From JAGLQQ01 sp043806135 (lineage in GTDB: Bacteria > Omnitrophota > Gorgyraeia > B26-G9): 10,596 nt of DNA. Under the pieces are notes generated by a model that searched no databases, had not been told where the DNA came from, and saw only the letters and a program-made list of their open reading frames with translations. The position numbers were made by a program, and so were the translations under genes. Below, one piece after another: positions 1 to 5,431 of this stretch; the first letter of the stretch is position 1; each line of letters opens with the position of its first letter. The stretch lies in NCBI GenBank assembly GCA_043806135.1, contig JAZDHG010000071.1, positions 1-10,596 of the forward strand, read 5' to 3'.

Positions 1-219
1 ATGGCTAGACAAATAATATTACTGCTGATTTTTTTTGTATGTATTTTGGGGCCTTCTGCGGTAATGGCGGCTGCGGCATTTGCCAGTATTAATGCCTTGG
101 GAAGAAATCCGTCGGCAGCGCCAAAGATCTTTACGGCAATGACAGTGGCCCTGATATTTGCGGAAGCTCTGGCGATCATAGCGATGTTAATTGTTTATCA
201 GTTGTTTGTGAGCGGATAG
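1..219 (+). CDS. atpE: F-type ATP synthase subunit c (proteolipid)
   Basis: This 72-residue hydrophobic hairpin protein would form the rotating c-ring of Fo in the cytoplasmic membrane. Helix 1 covers about residues 4-30, the polar loop has R35-N36-P37 (the family RQP/RNP loop), and helix 2 covers about 44-70 with the ion-binding carboxylate E55 in FAEALAI. A gapless alignment from memory to the Ilyobacter tartaricus c subunit (offset 10) puts M22, F53, A56 and I60 where that protein has the sodium ligands Q32, V63, S66 and Y70, so proton coupling is predicted. The glycine-rich packing motif of helix 1 is mostly replaced (I15, G17, S19, V21, A23). The start lies on the first base of the window, so its ribosome binding site is not visible and a longer N-terminus cannot be excluded. 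The a subunit is expected upstream. Confidence 0.9.
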   Translation: MARQIILLLIFFVCILGPSAVMAAAAFASINALGRNPSAAPKIFTAMTVALIFAEALAIIAMLIVYQLFVSG

Positions 220-227
220 AGTCTGTA

Positions 228-276
228 GGTTACTATTGGTTACTAAGCGGTTAATAATGGTTACAATAAGTTGCTA
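228..276. repeat. 21-base tandem repeat between c and b-delta genes
   Basis: Two adjacent 21-base units (228-248 and 249-269) agree at 15 of 21 positions, and a weaker partial third unit begins at 270. Each unit contains GGTTA twice, about 10.5 bases apart, so GGTTA recurs at 228, 238, 249 and 259. Twenty-one bases is three heptads, which links this tract to the 7-base repeats in the other spacers. The rest of the 122-base gap (277-330) is AT-rich with no recognised promoter. Confidence 0.6.
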
Positions 277-330
277 AAAATCAAATGCTTTTACTGCTAG
301 TAATTGATACTAACATAAATAATATTTAAA

Positions 331-337
331 AGGGGTG
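331..337 (+). promoter_or_regulatory. ribosome binding site of b-delta gene
   Basis: AGGGGTG lies 4 bases before the ATG at 342 and partly matches the Shine-Dalgarno complement (GGTGA portion). It supports this start, which also places the membrane anchor at the very N-terminus. Confidence 0.55.
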
Positions 338-341
338 AAAA

Positions 342-1076
342 ATGTTTGTAGTAAGTTTGATATTATTAATGGTGGCTATATTCAGCGGGCTAGCTTTTTT
401 CCTCAGGCATTTGCTTACAAGAAATATCAGTAATGCAACATCTCATTTGCAGCGTATGCTTAAAGATACAGCGGGACAAGAGGAAAAGATCAAGAAAAAG
501 ATTGAAGAAGCAGAGCTTAAGTACAAGGAAACAATAGAAAAGGCAAAAAAGGACGCAGTAGAATTAAAAGAAAAAGCAGTGCGGAAAATAGATGAAGAAA
601 GGGACATTATTATTGAGCAGGCGCATCAGCAGAGCGAGGCTATTATTGAAAGGGCGCATAATACCAGCGACCTGACAAAAGCGGAGCTGCAGATACGTAT
701 AAATGAAAAAGCGATCGTCCTGGCAAGAGAACTTGCCTGCCAGGTAATTCCCCAGGATATTGCTCAGAGGATGCATATTATGTGGCTGGATGCTTTAATC
801 GCAGGCGGGATTGAAGGTGTGGATAAATTGAAAATACCAGAAGATGCCCATAGTGTTGAGATTATCTGCGCGATCGCTTTAACCGATGAGCAGCGCAATA
901 ATATCAAAATGAAATTACAGAAAATACTTGAGCGGGAGATCGAGATAATGGAGAAAGTAGATCCCGATCTTGTCGCCGGAGTTGTAATAAATATCGGAAA
1001 TCTGGTTTTTGACGGAAGTTTTAAGGAAAAGGTCAAGGAGTTAGTTTATGTGTCCTCTCCAGAAAAAACAGAGTAA
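342..1076 (+). CDS. atpF: F-type ATP synthase b-delta fusion subunit (peripheral stalk)
   Basis: The 244-residue protein has a b-subunit anchor (one membrane helix, residues 1-24), a charged alpha-helical stalk rich in E, K, A and Q (about 43-130), and a C-terminal segment (about 172-236) resembling the C-terminal domain of delta/OSCP. In that segment VDPDL (206-210), the glycine-hydrophobic strand AGVVINIG (212-219) and FDGS (223-226) match the delta signature of a conserved Asp-Pro, a beta strand and an (I/F)DGS turn. E. coli b is about 156 residues, so the extra length is the fused part. The six-helix N-terminal domain of delta, about 100 residues, has no room here: only about 40 residues separate stalk and delta-like tail. 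No separate atpH and no second b gene are present in the window. The 3' end overlaps alpha by 29 bases. Long b subunits with no separate delta gene fit the alternate/N-ATPase type. Confidence 0.85.
   Translation: MFVVSLILLMVAIFSGLAFFLRHLLTRNISNATSHLQRMLKDTAGQEEKIKKKIEEAELKYKETIEKAKKDAVELKEKAVRKIDEERDIIIEQAHQQSEAIIERAHNTSDLTKAELQIRINEKAIVLARELACQVIPQDIAQRMHIMWLDALIAGGIEGVDKLKIPEDAHSVEIICAIALTDEQRNNIKMKLQKILEREIEIMEKVDPDLVAGVVINIGNLVFDGSFKEKVKELVYVSSPEKTE
1035..1040 (+). promoter_or_regulatory. Shine-Dalgarno of atpA inside the b-delta gene
   Basis: AAGGAG lies 7 bases before the ATG at 1048. It fixes the alpha start inside the b-delta reading frame and so confirms the 29-base overlap. Tight translational coupling of the two subunits is likely. 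Confidence 0.75.
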
Positions 1077-2544
1077 CTCAAAAGAGATAAAATTCAGAGT
1101 AAAAGAGGTTGGGACAGTAAAAGCGGTGAGGGAGTTTATTGTTCTGGCTAAAGATATGCCGTCGTGCATAAACGGTCAAATAGTCGAGTTTGAAGGCGGG
1201 CTGCGCGGGATAGTAATGGGTTTTACACAGGAAGATGTGCAGATATTAATGCTCGGTCCAAAAGCAAAAATAAGAGCCGGAGATAAGGTGTATTCTCAGG
1301 CAAAGTCTCTTTATCTTCCCGTCGGCAATGCCTATATAGGAAGGGTGGTAAATGCCCTTTGTGAGCCGGTTGACGGAAAAGGCGAGATTGTCCCGGATGA
1401 AATGTACCCGGTATTCAAAGAAGCTCCCGGTGTAATGGACCGGGCAACGGTTGAAAGAACGCTTGAATCCGGCACAAGAATAATCGATACGATCATGCCT
1501 TTAGCCCTGGGTCAAAGACAGCTTATCGTCGGCGACAGGCAGACCGGAAAAACTACGATGACCACAGATGCTATTATCAACCAAAAAGGAAAAAATGTTA
1601 TTTGCATTTACTGCTCGATAGGGAAAACATACTCGAGCCTTATGAAAACAATCGATTTATTCCAGAAAAAAGGGGTTTTTGATTACTCGCTTGTTGTCAG
1701 CGGTGTTGCCTCAACCTCAGTAGGCGAGCAGTATCTTGCGCCTTATACTGCGGCTATGCTCGGAGAATATTATATGTATCATGGTAAGGACGTGCTGGTT
1801 GTTTTTGATGATTTAACCCGGCATGCCTGGATTTACCGCCAGATATCGCTGCTTTTAAACCGTGCCCCGGGCCGTGAGGCATACCCGGGAGATATTTTTT
1901 ATATCCATTCTCAGCTTATGGAAAGAGCCGCACAGTTAAGCAATGAGTTCAGTGGCGGGGCAATGACCTTCCTGCCGATTGTGGAAACATTGCAGGGGGA
2001 TGCTACAGGTTATATACCGACTAATCTTGTTTCAATGACGGACGGCCAGACTTATTTTAGTTCGGCATTATTCAATAAAGGTTTTCGTCCTGCGATTGAT
2101 GTGGGATTATCGGTTTCCCGTATCGGTAACCGCGCGCAATGGCCGGCAATAAAAGGGCCGAGCCGTAGTTTGCGTATGGAGTTCCTGCAGTATAAGGAAC
2201 TGGTGCAGATGACTCAGCTGCGGACTACAGATCTTTCTAAAGAAGCACAGAAGAAATTACACCGCGGAGAAGCAATATCAGAATTATTGATCCAGAATAA
2301 AAATGATCCGATATCAATGGAAAGGCTGGTTATTGAGATGTATGCACTCAATCGGGAAGTTTTGGATGAAATGACAAAAGAGGAAATAAAGAAATTTAAA
2401 GCGGAATTTTATCCGAAAATCGTCGAGTGGTTCCCTAATCTGCCTAAGCAGCTGAGAGAGGGAAAAGTGGTTGTTGATGAAACTATTGCCAATTTGGAAG
2501 AGGCGATTTTTTATTATTTTAATCCGCCGGATGCAACGCAGTAA
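1048..2544 (+). CDS. atpA: F-type ATP synthase subunit alpha (alternate type)
   Basis: This is the non-catalytic nucleotide-binding subunit of the F1 head (alpha3beta3). At 498 residues it is close to the usual 500-515. The N-terminal beta-barrel domain spans about 18-85. The nucleotide-binding domain has Walker A GDRQTGKT (162-169), FDDLTRHA with the Walker B aspartates D254-D255, and PGREAYPGDIFY (274-285). The arginine finger is R358 in SVSRIG. The helical C-terminal domain covers about 375-498. Motifs such as DDLTRHA and DVG-SVSR recall the alternate (N-ATPase) alpha. Residues 1-17 are polar and lack the amphipathic N-terminal helix (EISELIKQRI in E. coli) that binds delta, and the first codons lie in the overlap with b-delta. 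The next gene is 202 bases away, unusual within an atp operon. Confidence 0.96.
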   Translation: MCPLQKKQSNSKEIKFRVKEVGTVKAVREFIVLAKDMPSCINGQIVEFEGGLRGIVMGFTQEDVQILMLGPKAKIRAGDKVYSQAKSLYLPVGNAYIGRVVNALCEPVDGKGEIVPDEMYPVFKEAPGVMDRATVERTLESGTRIIDTIMPLALGQRQLIVGDRQTGKTTMTTDAIINQKGKNVICIYCSIGKTYSSLMKTIDLFQKKGVFDYSLVVSGVASTSVGEQYLAPYTAAMLGEYYMYHGKDVLVVFDDLTRHAWIYRQISLLLNRAPGREAYPGDIFYIHSQLMERAAQLSNEFSGGAMTFLPIVETLQGDATGYIPTNLVSMTDGQTYFSSALFNKGFRPAIDVGLSVSRIGNRAQWPAIKGPSRSLRMEFLQYKELVQMTQLRTTDLSKEAQKKLHRGEAISELLIQNKNDPISMERLVIEMYALNREVLDEMTKEEIKKFKAEFYPKIVEWFPNLPKQLREGKVVVDETIANLEEAIFYYFNPPDATQ

Positions 2545-2547
2545 TGC

Positions 2548-2680
2548 AGCGATTAGCGTATAGCGTTTAGCGATTAGTTTGAAATGAAGTAGCGAGTAGT
2601 AATAAAAAAAACGAAGTCCGAAGGACGATCGCTTCGCTAGGATGAGAGACGCAATACGCAAAACGCATGACGCAATACTG
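2548..2680. repeat. in-phase heptad repeat tract after atpA (19 units)
   Basis: The tract can be read as 19 consecutive 7-base words without a phase break. It opens with four AGCGATT-like words (2548-2575), passes through TAG-initial words (2590-2603) and an A7 word, then a mixed core (2611-2652), and closes with four ACGCAAT-like words (2649-2676) followed by ACTG. Bases 2624-2654 are identical to 5049-5079. CGAAG at 2619-2623 can pair with CTTCG at 2632-2636. Seven is not a multiple of three and no reading frame is conserved, so coding is unlikely. Confidence 0.8.
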
Positions 2681-2690
2681 TTTTCTGAAA

Positions 2691-2720
2691 ACTTATGACC
2701 TGGTGACTTTGTGACGTGTG
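2691..2720. repeat. short 7-8 base repeat upstream of atpG
   Basis: Four words of 7, 8, 8 and 7 bases, each starting with AC and ending in TG (2691-2697, 2698-2705, 2706-2713, 2714-2720), lie directly before the gamma gene. They extend the repeat-filled alpha-gamma spacer. Only a weak AAAGAGA (2734-2740) precedes the ATG at 2747, so translation of gamma probably starts inefficiently. Confidence 0.5.
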
Positions 2721-2746
2721 AACAGAACTTCAGAAAGAGATAAATT

Positions 2747-3592
2747 ATGATTCCGATTGTCCAACTTAAGAATGACATGGAGTTTTACAAGTCGCTCGGC
2801 TCTCTGGTCGAGGTTCTGAAACTGATTGCCGCAGCCCAGTACCAGGCTTTAGAGAGAAAAATAAAGGAGTATACTTCTTATCTTGATGCCATAGACGATA
2901 TTTTCTCCGGGCTGGATATGCAGAATATTGAACATCCTTTTCTTAAAAAAACCGGAAGGCCTAAGGCGATTGTGGCCATAACCACAGATGCCGGGCTTTT
3001 GGGAGGGTTGAATGCGCTGGTCATGAATAAAGCGCTGGAGCAGTTTCACGGAGAGGACAGCAGGCTTATTATTGTAGGCAAAAGAGGCCGGCTTTATGTT
3101 GATAAACACAAACTTGTATTTGCAGATTTTCCCGGTATAAATAATGAACTGAGGCTAGAGCAGGCGCTTAAATTAAGGGATTATATTGTAAGTAATTTTT
3201 TGAAGGGTCATATCGGAGAACTGGTAATAGTTTTTCCCAGGGCTATTTCATTCGCTGTGCAGAGAATTGAAGTGTTCAATTTACTCCCATTTATTCCTAA
3301 GAAAATGGAAAGCAAGGCACCTAAGACAGCTGTATCGGATATGATCCTTGAGTCGAGTTTAGGAGATATTGCCGAATATCTGATCTACTTGTGGCTTGGA
3401 CAGAAATTTTTTGAGATTTTCGGCTTGAGCCAAGTAGCAGAACAATCAGCTAGATTTATGCATCTTGAAAATTGCACACAGCGGATACAGGATGAAAATA
3501 AAAAGCTGAAATTTCAATATTTTCGCACAAGACATGAAATTATCGATCAGAATATGAGAGAACTTTTTGCAGCGAGGTTAATAAATGGATAA
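2747..3592 (+). CDS. atpG: F-type ATP synthase subunit gamma (rotor shaft)
   Basis: The 281-residue protein matches gamma in length and layout. An N-terminal helix (about 3-40, with VLKLIAAAQ at 22-31 in place of the family's KAMKMVAAAK-like stretch) pairs with a C-terminal helix (about 228-278) to form the coiled coil that turns inside alpha3beta3. Between them is the Rossmann-like domain with the diagnostic TTDAGLLGGLN (79-89; the family norm is T-S/T-D-x-G-L-C/A-G-G-x-N). The sequence is divergent, like the gamma of alternate F1Fo enzymes. The stop codon overlaps the beta start by 8 bases (ATGGATAA). Gamma is separated from alpha by a repeat tract, which could lower its yield relative to alpha; F1 needs one gamma per three alpha. 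That regulatory reading is only an inference. Confidence 0.92.
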   Translation: MIPIVQLKNDMEFYKSLGSLVEVLKLIAAAQYQALERKIKEYTSYLDAIDDIFSGLDMQNIEHPFLKKTGRPKAIVAITTDAGLLGGLNALVMNKALEQFHGEDSRLIIVGKRGRLYVDKHKLVFADFPGINNELRLEQALKLRDYIVSNFLKGHIGELVIVFPRAISFAVQRIEVFNLLPFIPKKMESKAPKTAVSDMILESSLGDIAEYLIYLWLGQKFFEIFGLSQVAEQSARFMHLENCTQRIQDENKKLKFQYFRTRHEIIDQNMRELFAARLING

Positions 3593-4997
3593 ACATAAAC
3601 CCAAAAAGACAAAAAGAATAGTAGGTAAGGTCGTGGCTGTGCAGGGGCCGGTTGTGGATGTGGAGTTTTCCAAGCAGGAAGAGGTTCCCAATGTTTTTGA
3701 TATTATTCATACCTTTACAGTAGACGGGGATAAGATCACGCTTGAGGTGGCAGAGCATCTGCCGAATAATATAGCCCGGTGTATTTCAATTAACTCCACG
3801 CAGAATCTGCAGCGCCATGCAGACGCCTTTGTGCCGGGAGGGGGGATCGAGATCCCTGTGGGAGATGAGGTTTATTCGCGGTTGCTTAATGTATTGGGCG
3901 AGCCTATAGACAAGAAAGGACCGATAAATATCACCTATACAAAGCCGATCAGACAGCCTTCACGAGGAACTAATCTGAAAATAAAAAATGAGGGCGGAGT
4001 GAAGCCGGAAATCATGGAAACAGGCATAAAAATGCTTGATCTTCTGTTTCCTTTTATTAAAGGCAGTAAAAACGGAATCCTCGGCGGGGCGGCTATGGGA
4101 AAAAGTGTATTGATCCTTGAGATCATACAGCATATTGTAAAACGCCATAAAGGAAGATGTGTGTTTACCGGGGCCGGAGAGCGTATGCGTGAGGGCAATG
4201 AGCTTTATCATGAGCTTGCCAGGCATGATATTCTTTCAAAGATGAAAATTGTCTTTGGCCAGATGAATGAACCGCCCGGAGCGCGCTATGAAATCGCCAT
4301 GAGCGGAATAACCCTTGCTGAAAACATTCAGCGCCAGAATAAAGACGTGCTTTTGTTTGTTGATAATATTTTTAGATTTTTGCAGGCAGGACAGGAGATA
4401 TCTACTTTGCTTGGCCGCGTTCCATCTGAAACCGGTTATCAGCCGACTTTGATCAGCGAGGCCAGTGAGTTTCATGAGCGTATTCGTACTTCTGATGGAA
4501 CCGGGGGAGCGATTACGGCTATAGAGGCTGTTTATGTGCCTGCAGATGACCTTACTGACCCGGCGGTAGTTGCTATATTCAGCTTTTTGGACTCAGTCAT
4601 AGTTCTTTCACGTGAAAAAGTACAGCTGGGACTTTATCCGGCCATTGATCCGCTTTTATCAAGCTGTTCAAATCTGGATCCGGATGTGGTCGGACAAAGG
4701 CATTTTGATATTTCCCAGGAGGTTTTGCATCTTTTTCAGAGATATGAAGAACTAAGAAAGATCGTTCTGGTTATCGGTATCGACGAATTATCCGCTACGG
4801 ACAGAATACTATATGAGCGGGCGCGAAAAATGCAGTATTTTCTTACACAGCCATTTTCCGTGGCCGAGGCTTATACCGGGCGCCACGGTGAGTATGTTAC
4901 TATAGAGGAAACCCTCAGAAGCTGTGAGAGGCTGCTTTCAGGCAGTCTGGATGCTAAAAACGAAGATCTGTTTTATATGATCGGAGCGCTCAAGTAA
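3585..4997 (+). CDS. atpD: F-type ATP synthase subunit beta, catalytic (alternate type)
   Basis: This 470-residue catalytic subunit makes or hydrolyses ATP at the alpha-beta interface. A beta-barrel domain (about 10-90) is followed by the P-loop GGAAMGKS (167-174), the general-base motif GER (E199, R200), FGQMNEPPGAR (224-234), Walker B VLLFVDN (255-261, D260), GYQPTL (284-289), YVPADDLTDPA (317-327) and the adenine-stacking Y351. Most F1 betas read GGAGVGKT, so A170, M171 and S174 are unusual, though the G-x4-GK-S/T pattern holds. The acidic DELSEED lever reads DELSATD (400-406). LDSVIVLSR and GLYPAIDPL resemble the alternate/N-ATPase beta. GAGGT-like bases (3574-3578) serve as ribosome binding site. 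Beta is the last atp gene: no epsilon follows. Confidence 0.96.
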   Translation: MDKHKPKKTKRIVGKVVAVQGPVVDVEFSKQEEVPNVFDIIHTFTVDGDKITLEVAEHLPNNIARCISINSTQNLQRHADAFVPGGGIEIPVGDEVYSRLLNVLGEPIDKKGPINITYTKPIRQPSRGTNLKIKNEGGVKPEIMETGIKMLDLLFPFIKGSKNGILGGAAMGKSVLILEIIQHIVKRHKGRCVFTGAGERMREGNELYHELARHDILSKMKIVFGQMNEPPGARYEIAMSGITLAENIQRQNKDVLLFVDNIFRFLQAGQEISTLLGRVPSETGYQPTLISEASEFHERIRTSDGTGGAITAIEAVYVPADDLTDPAVVAIFSFLDSVIVLSREKVQLGLYPAIDPLLSSCSNLDPDVVGQRHFDISQEVLHLFQRYEELRKIVLVIGIDELSATDRILYERARKMQYFLTQPFSVAEAYTGRHGEYVTIEETLRSCERLLSGSLDAKNEDLFYMIGALK

Positions 4998-5000
4998 AGC

Positions 5001-5119
5001 AGGGATTAGCGTATAGCGTTCAGCGGATAGAAAAGCCGAAGGACGAAAGACGATCGCTTCGCTAGGATGAGAGACGCAAAATAAGTTATGAGTGACGAAT
5101 GATGAATTACGAGTGAAAA
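5001..5119. repeat. in-phase heptad repeat tract after atpD (17 units)
   Basis: Seventeen consecutive 7-base words run without a phase break. Four AGCGATT-like words (5001-5028) come first, then the shared core (5036-5077), then five words of the type RARTKAY (5083-5117), such as AAGTTAT and GAATTAC. Bases 5049-5079 are identical to 2624-2654. Next to that core, this copy has one extra word (ACGAAAG, 5043-5049) that the 2548-2680 tract lacks. The tract sits just after the last atp gene, where a terminator would be expected, but no hairpin with a T-run was found. Confidence 0.8.
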
Positions 5120-5223
5120 AGCTGGAAAAAGTAAAAAGGAAAAATAAAAAAAGTTTGAAAGTTAGTTGTGGACAGTATTTTAAAGAAAAAGCGGATAAAT
5201 TTTGTGAAAAATAGTTTTTTAAG

Positions 5224-5242
5224 CGAACGAAGAGAGCGTTCG
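5224..5242. repeat. small inverted repeat (6-base arms)
   Basis: CGAACG (5224-5229) and CGTTCG (5237-5242) form perfect arms around a 7-base loop. No T-run follows, so it is not a convincing terminator for the atp operon. It borders the inverted relative of the repeat core described next. Confidence 0.45.
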
Positions 5243-5327
5243 TCCCTCGTCTTAATGAGCGGAGCGAATGGTCATCCGTCGTCCTTCGTTTTTAGACGCG
5301 ATGCGCAATACGCATGACGCAATACTG
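5240..5327. repeat. third heptad tract, core partly inverted
   Basis: TCGTCCC/TCGTCTT (5240-5253) and TCCGTCG/TCCTTCG (5275-5288) are 7-base repeats. Read on the minus strand, this part resembles the core of the other two tracts (it shares CGAAGGACGA). It ends with four ACGCAAT-like words (5296-5323) plus ACTG. The last 18 bases (5310-5327) are identical to 2663-2680. The rest of the 434-base gap between atpD and gspE holds an A-rich stretch (about 5110-5220) with no recognised feature, and then the gspE promoter region. Confidence 0.65.
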
Positions 5328-5343
5328 CTTTTAGCTCATTCCA

Positions 5344-5372
5344 TTGACAAAAAATGGTATCAATGCAATAAT
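5344..5372 (+). promoter_or_regulatory. sigma70-like promoter of the gspE cluster
   Basis: A perfect -35 box TTGACA (5344-5349) is followed after 17 bases by AATAAT (5367-5372), one mismatch from TATAAT. Transcription would start near 5379, leaving a leader of about 50 bases before gspE. CATTGA (5342-5347) and TCAATG (5360-5365) form an inverted repeat that covers the -35 box and most of the spacer, an operator-like layout. Confidence 0.6.
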
Positions 5373-5407
5373 AAGAACAACAGTGGGTTAGAGAAAATAT
5401 AGCATGC

Positions 5408-5429
5408 TAATTTTTATGAATAAAAATTA
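5408..5429. promoter_or_regulatory. AT-rich palindrome immediately before the gspE start
   Basis: Perfect 10-base arms (TAATTTTTAT at 5408-5417 and its complement at 5420-5429) are separated by GA and end 2 bases before the ATG at 5432. AGCATGCT (5401-5408), itself a palindrome, abuts it. No Shine-Dalgarno sequence is present, so this structure occupies the ribosome-binding region. It could be a protein-binding site or an RNA hairpin that affects initiation. Confidence 0.5.
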
Positions 5430-5431
5430 TT

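Noticed and set aside
220..341. Promoter between c and b-delta genes
   Set aside because: TTGATA (304-309) has no -10 box at proper spacing, and the gap is within the atp operon.
2548..2680. CRISPR array
   Set aside because: Repeats are 7 bases with no unique spacers and no cas genes nearby.
2314..2778. 154-residue open frame on the minus strand
   Set aside because: It lies antisense to the 3' end of atpA and the repeat spacer, has no recognisable domain and no ribosome binding site, and is explained as a shadow of the alpha gene.
4998..5250. Intrinsic terminator for the atp operon
   Set aside because: The hairpin at 5224-5242 lacks a following T-run, and the T-run near 5215 precedes rather than follows the stem.
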